From: Strongylocentrotus droebachiensis
Lineage: Eukaryota; Echinodermata; Echinoidea; Camarodonta; Strongylocentrotidae
NCBI GenBank assembly: GCA_035222895.1
Contig: JAVYIG010001048.1
Location: 213,501-277,500 of the forward strand
Reading direction: 5' to 3'
Length of the DNA stretch: 64,000 nt
Of this stretch, positions 34,401-45,400 are shown in pieces. The notes beneath the pieces were generated by a model. The model was not told the DNA's origin and searched no databases. It saw nothing but the letters and a program-made list of their open reading frames with translations. Position 1 is the first letter of the stretch; every line of letters starts with the position of its first letter. Position numbers and translations under genes: made by a program.

Positions 34401-37114
34401 AGATCCTGTAATAAACGAAAGGAAACAATTGTCATAGTTGATTGGTTTAAAGCATTAAAGTGGAATACTGCGTTATCATTATCATTACTATTATGATCAT
34501 TAATATCATATTTATCATTATTTGTATCAGTATCAGTATTATCATTATTATTATTATTGTATTTATTTGTGGTAAATTCATCATCGATTGTTTGAATTAT
34601 GTTATTTGTTTTAGTACTGAACTACTATGCATTGTGATGGACCTAGTTTCAGCTAAACTTGCTGCGTGTGTTTGCAAGGACTATGAAGGATTCTACACAT
34701 TTCGTCAGGTTCTCTTGGTGTCTACAAATTCAGCAAATACACCAAACTCGAACTTTAGAAATAAATAAGAAATTGTAATATTTGAAGAAATTACCTTTGA
34801 CTTTGGTGGTTCTGGCAAACATACGAAAAGTTTCATCGAACCCAGGCTCCTTGGATTCATCTGACCTTTTTTCATTTATCATTGCTTGAACCCATACCAA
34901 ATTAGTTATGGAAAGAAATTCATCCACACTTTGGAAATCGTAATCTTCAAGGGAATCAAAAGATGCATCTTCGCTGCTGTTTATGTTTCTGTTTCCTGCT
35001 TCAAACTTGAAAAGACGCTGATTATTGACTCTCAATAGTATTCGCCATCCTTCGGGTGCAGTGATATTCCATCTGTATTGATTGTTTGTTTGGTTTGATG
35101 TCCATCTACATGAAAGCTTCAGCTCTTGTCCTATCCTAATATCTGCAAAACAAGATACATTTATTGGTTAGTGTTAATGATAATTATGATAATATCAGGT
35201 ACGTGTATAATCTACGTCAAGCTTGGCACTCATGGTGCTCTACACTTATTACCCCTAACTTAAAGCATACATGATATTACGAGCGCCCTAGCATTTCAAG
35301 GAATAATTCCTGTCATGTGCCCCTTTACTTCACCTGGGTTAAGTATGGCAAATTTGCATCAATGTCTTGCCAAATAAGAAAACTTTTCTTTAAAATTTTG
35401 TTTACTGAATTATCACTCCTGATAACCCTATAATTGTCAGCGAAAGTATGAAACAGTGACAACAAAGTATATTAATAAGAGTGACGACTGAGATAAATTC
35501 GCGGGCATGGAACGGTATACGAGAATGTTTTACGACCGAAAAGGGGAGGGGTCTTTGAGAGTATACCCTACAAAATCCACCATCCTAGAATGATATGATT
35601 AATCCAAGTAGACAACTTTAGCTACCCTCGAAGATAAATCGTGGAAGGGTCATGATGTAGTGGTCAATTCACGTGACTCTCAAGGGTTGAAATTTCGAAT
35701 CTCAGCCCGGCACTAACGTCAATTGGCAAGACATTAACCCATATTTTGCCACGCTCCACCCAGGTGTAAATGGATACCTGATATAGAGCACTACTTATCC
35801 GGCCGCTCGGCCATAATGACTAGTTGAGCTAGTGCCAGGAGCGCCACGTAGCGTCTTGATGGACATGCACGCCATGTATGTATAACAAGCCATGGTTATT
35901 ATTATTATTTTGTTATTTTGTGCGAGAAATGACTACGACAAAGTCTGAAAACACATTATACAGTAATTAAATTTTTGATTTTAAACACCCATCACATGTA
36001 CTCACCTAGTTCTATGTTACTTGCCGTTGGAGGGACGGATATCGAGTGCAAACTACCTCCTGAAATGTCACAACTCAACTCATCAGTAGCTGGAAACAGG
36101 GTAAAATATAAAGATACAATTATTCACAATTGCGACTTGTTTCAATACAGTGTCGTAGCTCTATTTGATTAAAAAAAAGCCCTCAACAAACAGACACTGT
36201 TCCTTGATACATTGAATTTGTTATATTTTCGTTTCTTTTCTCGTTTAGCAACATCCACCCCTTTCTTGCTTTAATGTTGCTCTGCCAGTATCTTTATTTT
36301 AACTGTGTTGATGTAAACCTTTCAAGTAATGATTAGATTTTCACACCAACGCTTCATAATCTAAACTATATGAAATATGATGCGATTCCATGAAGTGTAT
36401 AAAACAGTGCAAGGTACATTTTCTTTTGTAATGAAATATTCTGTTAAAGGTAATACAAGTTTTGGGGAAATTTTGAAAAATTGGCTTGATAATGATTCTT
36501 TACAATTTGATATATTTGGATGCCTCTGTGGATGTATTATAAGCACTTGAAAATGTAGCCCCTAAAACACTTCCGCTTCCGAGAAAATTGAATATAACAA
36601 TTTAAGAATTCTAAGAATATGTAGTTGTGATATATAATTTCCAAACAGGAATAGCCAATCGGTCGATTTAAGTCAAGAAACATTGTTTAATAGCTAAATT
36701 AATATATTGACCTTGATGGGGAGCTATACAACAAAAGCAGTTTATTATTTACAACTTCATCACTTTAGATTTGATTTCAACAGGGACAACGATCACTGAA
36801 TATTGTAGGATAACAATTTTATGCTTCCAATACGTTAATTTGAACCAAATTCATGACCCCATACCAAAACTTTGGATTACCTTTAAGCAATCAGGTCTAA
36901 CAATTTTATTCGTGATTTAATGGATGTATTGCATATAAATCACAACGACAACGACACAGTGCTAAATCAAGGTAATTAATGTGCGTATATAAAAGTGAAA
37001 CAGTATGAATATACATTTCTTACTGCAAATTAAGGCATGTGCATTCCAGCATATAAACGATGATATTGATGTGTACCAAAGAATCAGCACTACACGAACA
37101 AGACAGCTCTCCAT
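28435..37114 (-). CDS. Receptor B: CUB-like type I membrane receptor with multi-tyrosine tail
   Basis: Eight exons, 714 aa: 37024-37114, 36006-36089, 34795-35142, 33237-33296, 31779-32005, 30546-30801, 29956-30046, 28435-29422. All borders are GT/AG with matching phases. Residues 1-27 are a signal peptide (MESCLVRVVLILWYTS...). Residues about 30-174 form a CUB-like domain (SCRW, WNITAPEGWRILLRV, ITNLVWVQAMI, GFDETFRMFART) with Asn glycosylation sites. Residues about 175-300 are a second Cys-containing module (AECNIS, GSLIIMCNKEL, VRCNVSQCD). A Thr/Ser-rich stalk follows, then the membrane segment (IFLIPTVSGVAIFLLVFLAV, about 358-381) and a 328-aa tail with VYTLV, two EYETV, YDTL, YNEL, YQHL, YGRL and terminal EYDLL motifs. 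The role is not known; a surface receptor signalling through SH2 proteins is inferred. Exon 1 was chosen because its ATG opens a signal peptide shared with C. Confidence 0.85.
31197..31736. mobile_element. 540 bp MITE in receptor B intron 5
   Basis: Inverted ends (CACTCTGAAAAATATTGGGCA on the left; complement CACTATTAAAACAGTTGGGCA on the right). The inside is rich in TTGGGCAAA/ACCCAA motifs and carries a minus-strand tRNA-like stretch at about 31450-31535. Absent at the corresponding place in gene C, where neighbouring sequence is continuous (about 45680). Confidence 0.75.
32430..32645. mobile_element. Partial copy of the 10481-10857 MITE family
   Basis: Shares TATGCGATTGCATTGTGAAAGAA, TGCAAGGTTTTGGAGTCATCAAAATGATAAGAAATTTG-type stretches in the opposite orientation to 10481-10857. 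The orthologous copy in gene C is at about 46245-46540. Confidence 0.65.
33513..34130. mobile_element. Tc1/mariner-type non-autonomous element with long inverted repeats
   Basis: Arms of about 125 bp (33515-33643 and 34002-34128) start CACTGTCGCTCATATAG and are flanked by TA on both sides. The centre holds a nested tRNA-like SINE (about 33795-33955). It lies in the B intron between exons 3 and 4 and is missing from gene C. Confidence 0.85.
33795..33955 (+). repeat. tRNA-like SINE nested in the mariner-type element
   Basis: A box-like CATGGTTCAGTGACAAAG and a diverged B box (CCCAGGATCAAAACC) are followed by GTGCAATATTAGTGCCC and CATTAATCCTCAT; the same order appears at 6215-6320. Confidence 0.55.
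35640..35905. repeat. tRNA-derived SINE, block 2 copy
   Basis: Head ATCGTGGAAGGGTCATGATGTAGTGG then GGTTGAAATTTCGAATC, a middle with CCCAGGTGTAAATGG, and an end rich in ATTATT. A diverged orthologous copy at about 48765-48985 in gene C shows it was there before the B/C duplication. Confidence 0.7.
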
Positions 37115-37754
37115 TGTTGATTGCTATTCAGAGTTACCGATGTATACAGATCAATACATATCCTTTTACACCTATATTGCAGAAAATATGTGTAGCTGAA
37201 AAATATCTCCGAAACTATATGACGAGTTATGGCGTTCGTCGTTTCCTAAGTCTCTGAGATGCGAAGAGAAAAACTTGGTCTTAGTTGTGGTAGATTAACA
37301 TCCCGCAAAAACATTGTTGACACAATTATTGATCCATATCCGTGTGCTTATTCCATTTTAAATAGACCTGACTCGACATGAACTATCCGTGGGAACCAAC
37401 ATCTTCAAGATTCAATTAATGTTTGCAATCGTAAAGCATCTCTTTGTTGGTCCAATGACTCTGTTCAAATAGTAATACTTCACTGTCGATACGACACCAA
37501 AGAGATGTATTGAAATCAAGCCGTGCAGAAGTTTCAATAAATATACAACACACTGCATGCGTATATAATATGATTGACTTCATCCACTTCCCTGTTTTAA
37601 ATATTTGTTCAAGCTTTTTAGTCCCTTTTAACTTCCCTGTCTGGTCTTGCGGTGTGAGCCGTGTTCACATGAACGTTTCACTTTCGAGATTATGAAAATG
37701 ATGAATTAAGGGTATTATCTTATTATTGAGTTGGCCGTTATCTGATTCAACTGA

Positions 37755-37885
37755 GGCAATCACGTCTGTTGCACACGTCCTACGTCATGTGTTTGCCGTA
37801 GGACTGCCTCAGTTCCTCAGTGCCTTAGGCGCACCATATTCAAGTTTACAGCATATTTATGACACCAATATCGATTATTACCATT
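37755..37885. promoter_or_regulatory. Conserved TGACGT upstream block, copy B
   Basis: TGTTGCACACGTCCTACGTCATGTG and the later ATTTATGACACCAATATCGATTATTACC are shared with A (21590-21720) and C. It starts about 0.65 kb upstream of the B start codon. Regulatory function is inferred. Confidence 0.4.
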
Positions 37886-37999
37886 TCAGTTTGTTATTAG
37901 GGATATAGAGTGAGCTATAAGGCAATACAACCTAGTAAGAATAATATTGAGGTAGCAATAAATGAACATTAGAATGCATTATATGAAGATTACAACATC

Positions 38000-38312
38000 C
38001 ATTGTCAGCCCGCTCCAATGGTCTCGCTCTTCAAATAGTTTACGTCGACAGACCGTTTGTCGAAAAAACAGAAAAAAATGACATTGCCGAATGCTGGCTC
38101 CCTGCGAGCAAAGTGATTTTCAGTGGGACCTATTGGATCTTGAATTATCGTCCTAATGTGCTGATAGAGATCATGGTAGGCCAGGATAGGTTTTTCATTC
38201 TTGTCCTGCAGTTTCAAAGAGTAAAGACTTCGGCTCACTTGAGGAAAGGATCTCCAAGTAGTCGCACAGCTAGCTGGTTTTGGTTGTTTGATCTCGTTTC
38301 GAGAGGCATCCT
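38000..38312 (-). pseudogene. D-type receptor tail remnant, block 2
   Basis: On the minus strand it keeps SLKLQDKNEKPILAYHDLYQ (compare D: LKLQDKNEQPVLAHQDLYQH), then stops. It is cut at about 38312 by a GC-rich repeat that also forms the 40430-40990 minisatellite. Confidence 0.8.
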
Positions 38313-39447
38313 CCGCTCTGCCCCCTTGACCCCACCAAGGGCCCTAAAGCGGGCCCCCGGATGCTCATCTTACCGCAATTAAATGCCTAAAACCCCTGAG
38401 CTTCCGGGGGCTCTGCCCCCTGGTCACCACACCTATTTATGCTCCACCTGCCTCGCTCTTCCTGATCGTAAACACGTTAGCCCCCCCCCTGTTACACCCA
38501 CAAATGTAATAACGCCCACAAATGTAATAACACTTTACCCACAAATGTAATAACACCCACAAATGTAATAACACTTTACCCACAAATGTAATAATTTCAC
38601 CGACAAATGTAATAACCACTTTACCCACAAATGTAATAATTTTGAATCACCCACAAATGTAATAATGACTTTACCCACAAATGTAATAAATTTGAAGTGA
38701 TATTTTGTCGAATTTGTTCAAAACTAAAACCCTGTAATAAAGCATGGGTATAGCGCGCAGTCATTACTCCAGACCCGGTTATTTCAAAAATTTAAAAATC
38801 TTCAAAACTAAGACCCCATAATCCTTTTCCTGTGGAATAACATGAGAATCGAGCGTAGTCTTTCCTCCAGACCCGGTTAATCAAAAGAATTAAAAAAAAA
38901 AAAAACTTTCAAACTAAGACCCCACCATCTTCCAAACTAAGACCCGGTAATAAAGCATGTGTTTATAGCGTAGTTTTTCTTCCAGACCCGGTTATTTCAA
39001 AACTTTTTTTTAAAATCTTGAAAACTAAGACCCCATCATCTTATTCCTGTGGAAGAACATGAGTATTGAGCGTAGTCTTTCCTCCAGACCCGGTTATTAA
39101 ATTTGTGGGTAAAGTGGTTATTACTTTTGTGGGTGAAATTATTACATTTGTGGGTAAAGTGTTATTACATTTGTGGGTGTTATTACATTTGTGGGTAAAG
39201 TGTTATTACATTTGTGGGCGTTATTACATTTGTGGGTGTAACACCCCCCCCCCCCCCCCCCACCCCCCACCCCACCCGCTTTGGAAAACGTTCCGCGGGG
39301 CCTGCAGGTAACATGTAAGAGTAGTGGTGATGCGGATTTTTGTTCCTTCTGCCCACCCTCCCCCAAAACGTTTTTGCTCATTACGCCACTGATCCCTCGT
39401 CCCTTGCATTTCGTCCCCCCGGTCATGAAAAGAAATCGCCGCCCCTG
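38313..39447. mobile_element. GC-rich composite repeat carrying a foldback element
   Basis: The left part is an inverted fragment of the 40430-40990 minisatellite unit. The right part (39280-39420) is the inverted equivalent of 40320-40390 (AACGTTCCGCGGG). It ends CGCCGCCCCTG, complement of CAGGGGCGGCG, resembling a hAT-type terminus. Confidence 0.6.
38491..39242. mobile_element. Foldback transposon with iterated inverted arms (TU-like)
   Basis: 752 bp. The left arm (38491-38695) is an array of CCCACAAATGTAATAAC units; the right arm (39105-39242) is the same array inverted (GTTATTACATTTGTGGG). Outermost bases GTTACACCC and GGGTGTAAC match. The centre has direct repeats of about 120 bp with AGACCCGGTTAT and AACTAAGACCCC. 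No ORF. Sea urchin TU elements have the same design of tandem short repeats in the arms. Confidence 0.85.
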
Positions 39448-39553
39448 GTAGTTAGGTACACAGACGGTTCTTAAGTCTTCCTTTTAACAATTTCCTTACT
39501 GACGAAACACCTATTCTATTATATTGAACTGGATAAATTCTTTTTCTCCTACT

Positions 39554-39611
39554 GAGTTTTGTGAAAACGCCCAAAATAAATACCAGGACGTCAGTAAAAA
39601 ATGTCTGTAAA
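39554..39611 (+). pseudogene. Decayed copy of the SLC44A1 terminal exon, block 3
   Basis: GAGTTTTGTGAAAACGCCCAAAATAAATACCAGGACGTCAGTAAAAA aligns with the start of SLC44A1 exon 15 but carries a TAA and indels. It marks the left edge of duplication block 3. Confidence 0.8.
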
Positions 39612-40206
39612 TAATTACACATTTTATGATAGAGGGATGTGATTTCTTACTTTTCAAAATATTTATTGCTGTTATAAATTTATTTCATACAAATGTACCA
39701 CAGAAAATGATTAAAGAAACACATGGGAATCTAATTGTATTCACTGCAAGCTCTTGTCTTTATTGTTACGAACAAATAACACAAATCCAATGTCTTAGTA
39801 CTGTAAACATAGATGTCAAAACAACATTCGACGTGTACCAGTACAACATTTCTTAGACACTCTGAATATGAATATAAATTGAACTATATATGCACATATA
39901 TGCATTCCGTTGTATTTATAGAGATATGGAATATGTTTTTGAGGACATCAACAAAAAATAACAACTTATTGCAAATAAAAAGATACGGCAGGAAACTGAA
40001 AAATTTGAAGAAAACTATTCATGTGTAGCCACTATTCAAACATAATTTAACTTACAGTTACCCAAAATATATACACATTAATCATTAATTCTTAGCAAAA
40101 TTTCTACTTGACGAATCAAGAGGTTGTCAATAGCTTCATCGACATAGCAACAACAAAATGGTTGTAAAGAAAAGTATTCCATGAAAAAAACTTCCATAGT
40201 ATTAAC

Positions 40207-41710
40207 CAGGCGCGCCGGAAGCAGTTTGGGACTGGGGGGGCAAACATTCCAGGGGGCTCACATTCCAGGGGCAGTGACGAAATGAGAAAAAAAATTCGGA
40301 AGGGGGTGGGGGGCACACGAAAAATCTGCATCACCACCAGTCTTACACGTTACATGCAGGTCCCGCGGAACGTTTTTCAAAGTGGAGTATTATCGATCAG
40401 GTAGAGCGTAAATTGGCGTGGGGTCCAGGGAATGAGCCTCGGCAGGGGGTCAAGGGGCTGAGCCCCCGGAAGCTCAGGGGTTTTAGGTATTTATTTACGG
40501 TTAGATGAGCATCCAGGGGCCCTCTGTAAGGCAATTGACGTGTTCCAAGGGGGGGGGGGGGAGAGCCCCCAGAAGCTCAGAGGTTTTGATATTTAACTAC
40601 GGTCAGATGAGCATCCAGGGGCCGTCTTAGGGCCCTTGGTGTGGTCCAGGGGGCAGAGCCCCCGGAAGCTCAGGGGTTTTTAGGTATTTAATTACGGTCA
40701 GATGAGCATCCAGGGGCCCGCCTTAGGGCCCTTGGTGGGGTCCAGGGGGCAGAGCCCCCGGAAGCTCAGAGGTTTTAGGTATTTAATTAAGGTCAGATGA
40801 GTATCTAGGGGGCCGCCTTAGGACCCTTGGTGGGGTCCAGGGGGCAGAGCCCCTGGAAGCTCGGGGGTTTTAGGTATTTAATTACGGTCAGATGAGCATC
40901 CAGGGGCCCGCCTTAGGTACCTTGGTGGGGTCCGGGGGCGGAGCCCCCGTAAGCTCTGGGGTTTTAAGCATTTAATTAAGGTCAGATGAGCATTTTTTAT
41001 ACCTTATTTGTGACATTGGCAGGTCACTTATTTTTTTCTCCGTCTTTTTTTTCTTTTTCTTTAAAATAATTTTTTTTAATGAGGTGGGGGGGGGGGGGGG
41101 GGGGCTCGAGCCCACCCACTTTGCAGACCATGACATAAAGGTTTCTAAATTAGCATATTTCGCCTGACTGTAATTTGGGAACTTCTTATTTTCCAACAAA
41201 CGCATAAAAAGGTATGACGGAAAATCATGTCACAACATCAACATTTGTAAATCACTTGTTTCGAAAAAGAAATACATCATCCCCCCCCCCCCATCAGTAC
41301 GCCAGCGTTCAGGGGGCTCATGTCTTCTCACCCCTATAACAAAAAAACGGACACGCTATCCCATTCTCGCACAATATGTCCACGATATGCGCGTATCGCT
41401 ATTATAGAGATCTCCATTGATAAATACCGTATAGGTGGCATGCGCAATTTTTATGAAATTTAATTCCTGTGAACTTTCCTTTTCTTTGAATGGAATTGTA
41501 TATGTGATTTAATTCAGGTTTGTATTATTGTTACGTTCTTTTGGATTAAAAATACAAGCCATGTTTACTCCTTTACTGTTTGTTTGTTTGTTTTTTGGAG
41601 GGGGGGGGGGGGGCGTTTTTGGGGGGCAAAAATGCGTTTTGCCCCCCCACTTTTTTGACTGGGGGGGGGGGGCAACTGCCCCCCCTGCCCCCCCACTTCC
41701 GGCGCCTATG
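40207..41710. mobile_element. Non-autonomous hAT-like element
   Basis: Terminal inverted repeats CAGGCGCGCCGGAAG and CTTCCGGCGCCTATG. An 8 bp target duplication GTATTAAC (40199-40206, 41711-41718) fits the hAT pattern nTnnnnAn. Block 2 (about 27550) lacks it and reads through the empty site. Internally it has a minisatellite, poly-G runs and no transposase. Confidence 0.85.
40430..40990. repeat. Minisatellite, about 6 units of 95-100 bp
   Basis: Unit contains CCCCCGGAAGCTCAGGGG, TTTTAGGTATTTAATTACGG and TCAGATGAGCATCCAGGGGC. Units differ by a few bases. An inverted single unit is at 38320-38440. Confidence 0.9.
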
Positions 41711-41947
41711 GTATTAACGTATAATGCAAAACTGAGAAACTCGTTTATTGGTACATGTATATATCGCGATCAATAGTCGAATATTGCTTTTTGTAAAGTA
41801 TTACTGATTCAAATAATTTGGGCAGGATTTCACGAAACCGTCCTAGATACAACTTCAACGACAACCCATTGAAACGACTGCTTTACCATTAAAACACGTT
41901 TTAACAGGATGTTGGTAAACTTGTACTTATGACGGTTTCCATTGTTT

Positions 41948-42158
41948 GAAGTTTGAAATTTTGAAGTTTTATTTATTCCACGTTTAACATACAAAAACAC
42001 TTTATATTCTTTTCTTTTTTATACAGGCGTATATATAAGAAAAGATTTCACACATGAAAGAAAAAAAAAATAGAGATTTCAATCAAATATAATGTACGGA
42101 AAATAAGTACGAAATTTCGAAATATGTATATATAACAGGCTGGGTAGAACAATGTAAA
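41948..42158 (-). mobile_element. Short LINE/SINE 3'-end insertion
   Basis: 211 bp flanked by the 7 bp duplication ATTGTTT (41941-41947 and 42159-42165). On the minus strand it ends AATAAATAAAACTTCAAAATTTCAAACTTC, a retroposon-like tail. Block 2 has the empty site near 27781. Confidence 0.7.
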
Positions 42159-42422
42159 ATTGTTTCGTGAAACGGTACCCTAATATGCAAATACGTTGGC
42201 ACTGTCTAATAAACAGGTGCCATTTGTTAAAAGCAGATAGCAACTTGATATTAATCACAAATCTCACCTCACTTGTCTAACAATTAACTAAAGTACTGAT
42301 GCATATACACTTCCATACATACCACGGACTTAACAAACCTATACACACCAGCTCACTCACCCTCACGCTTCCCCTTCCCACATTCATACCCCACACAAGT
42401 CAAAGTATACAATTCGTGCAGA

Positions 42423-45400
42423 TTACACGCATGCGTCCAAGAGGTCATATTCTGGATCGTCATCATCAGGTACATTTGCTTCAGCTGGTTTCTCCAGAAT
42501 AGCATACATAGGATCAACCTGTGTGGTCTTTGGACCTTGGGAATCCTGGGCTTGGTAAATAACAGGGTCCATCTGATTTGAAGCGCCAGAACCCCCGAGA
42601 TCGAGCCTTCCGTAGCCTTCATCTGGGATTTCTGGTAAGGATGCACCCGCCTTTGGACGTTTGCTTAGAGGGCGCTGTAGATGTTGATACGCTTCACTGC
42701 CTTCCTCAGATTCCTTTAGAACAACAGCGGGGGTAGCTATTTCATTATACACATTGAGTGCATCGTCATGATCAGCCTCTTCTTTCGCCTTCTTATCGAC
42801 TGTGGATGATGTGGCTGTTTGCTTCCTTGAGACAGGTCCTCGTTGCAGTGTGTCGTAAGGCCTCTCTAGTTCCGGAGCCATAGCGGCGGGTGACATAGGC
42901 GGAGATACTGTCTCGTACTCACTAAGCGGGTATGAATCGGGCCTCAGGCTTGCGGACGCGCCGGGTGACACAGGAGGCGATACTGTCACGGTTTCGTATT
43001 CATCCAGTGGAATGAAGTCGAGTTTATCGACATTGCTGACATATGCGTTTCCTCTGCTGCGTGCATTATTCGCCTTTCCTTCACGATCAAGAGCCTTTTT
43101 ATCCATGTCAACCAAGGTGTATACCGGTCCGTTCGAGAGGACCTTAGCCGTTGGAGTGTTGACCTCGGCAGTTTTATTATCAGAGTGGACAGTTTCTTCA
43201 TCTGCCACAACCATCGCAGGGCCAGTGACTACGAAAGCGTAGTTCTTTTGTCCTACGGATTGGCCACTGAGCGTTGTATATGGCGGGGATTTAACTGAAG
43301 GTCTCACTTCGCAATATTCGTGTTGCTCGTTGTTTAAAGAAGCGGGATCATCAGGCGGTGTCGAGTCTCTACCCCTTGACTGATTCGTGTGACATCTACG
43401 TGCAAGGGAACAAAAATGAAGATTAAGTCGTCTGAAGGAAAGAAATCGCATTGAAAGACTGACCATTACCATTATTAATATTTGTATTTTTAAAAGCCAT
43501 TTTTGTGTTCAAAGTGTGCCTTCGTCTAGCTTGGCGTAAACATTCGATTATGCCTGTGATAGCTATAGCTTCAAATATGGGATATACTTTCACCGATGTC
43601 ACACCATAAAAAGTGGATATAAACATAGATACACAATGGATCTTGCACCCTTTGACAAAGTGAGGCTCAAATCGATTATTTCAGTCCTTTTCGGCATCTG
43701 GCATCAAATGTTCTCAATCATACTTTTCTTGTCCTCACCATGCAACACTATTTGTGATAACGTTTAAGAGTTGAGTAAGGGCTTTGTCAGGCGTAAAAAC
43801 TTATACATTAGACGTCATTGTCGATTGAGAGATCATACGAGATATATCGAGACCGACCCTAAGATTCAAAGGACAGATTTCGAAATATTTGTGATTACAA
43901 ACTTACCTTTTCCTTAAGCAGATGCAGAGAACTACTAAGAATATAATGAAGAAAAGGGCCACACCGGACACAGTAGTAAACAGAAAGATCGGCAGACCTG
44001 ACAGGATAGTAAAAGAAGAACATATATTTCCCTTCATAATCAGATCTATCGTTCACCTTGAAATTGAATGATCCAATCAAATGTTACAGTGATGTTGTTA
44101 CAAGTATATTTTCAGCGCAGCTAACATAATATTTTTCTCCTCCCATTTGAGGTGACGAAGGCCGCAAATTTTGCCAAGCTATTAAAGGTCGTGGGTGTTT
44201 ATCGGCCGAAAGGTGGGGGAAATTCTTCAATAGTCATTTACTAAATTGTTACAACTGTAATTGTTGTGCATTCCTCCTGTCTTGTCTTTTAAAGGTACTA
44301 TGTCCCTTTTGCAGCCAACCTCAAATGCTGCAAAACTTTGCAGGAATTATGAATATGTCATGTATGTCCTATCTGTGAAATTTAAACGTTAGCAGTGTCC
44401 TCATATACAAATTATGCAAGGAAACCCGTTTACTTGCTAGACTTCACTGTCAGACACTATTGAGTGACTGACTGACTTTTTTTCTTCTTTGGTAATAACA
44501 TACATTAAAAGAGTTGTAAAGGGTACATGAGCATTTGTCTACATCAATAACCCACTTCTTGCGATGGCCAAGATTAAACTGATTGAATCTTTGCGCAGCA
44601 TAAAACGTATGACCATTCGGTGCAATTGTCTGAAAATCAAGACTATTACTTTTGGGCTCTATAGCCCTACAGTAGATTTGACAACTAATAGTTGTTATTT
44701 TCCCACTTGAAGACATTTTCAAGCCCCACCTTTTTTAGGGAAGTTCTAAATTAGTATTATGTTTCAAATGCAGTTGGAATTTAACTTTTTCATTTTTTTG
44801 GCCAGCAAATGGGACATAGTACCTTTAAAGGCTAACCCCAAGAAAATGGGTCAGTAAAATTCTCAATGGTTATTAACTTGAACAATTTTCTGACAAGGTC
44901 AACAAATTTCCAATTTGCAAAAAAAGATAAGTTTGAATAGAGGAGAAGGGGAGTGGCAAAACCCATGCACTTGTGCTCCTGCAAGAAATAGAGAAATGAA
45001 TATCAGAAAATATGAGGTACTCACTGTTAGCTGCCGTTCTCTCAGTCGTCATGGTTACCGTCTCAGTTATCCATGTTGTCATATTTGCTGGTGTGAATGA
45101 CGTAGTACCCTCATCATCGGTATATGTTAATGACGTGGTGGGAGGGTTCAAAGTAGACATGTGAGAAGACTCATGCATGCTGGTTGTTTGTAGTGAAGCT
45201 TCGTTATAGATCAAACTTTTAACTATGATATTGTAGAGGTGGAGGTCCAGGTTTCCGCTGACATCAAATCGTATCTCGAATGACTTTGGGGTTTGGAAAA
45301 AATAAAGACGATGCATGTAATACAAGGAATGGCATTACTGTTGACATCACTCTTCGTGTATTCAAACTTTCGTATAGGTTTGCGCCCCATCCGATCATTA

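Noticed and set aside
38491-39242. CRISPR-like array of regular short repeats
   Set aside because: Repeats are contiguous, occur as inverted arms and have no unique spacers; the genome is eukaryotic.
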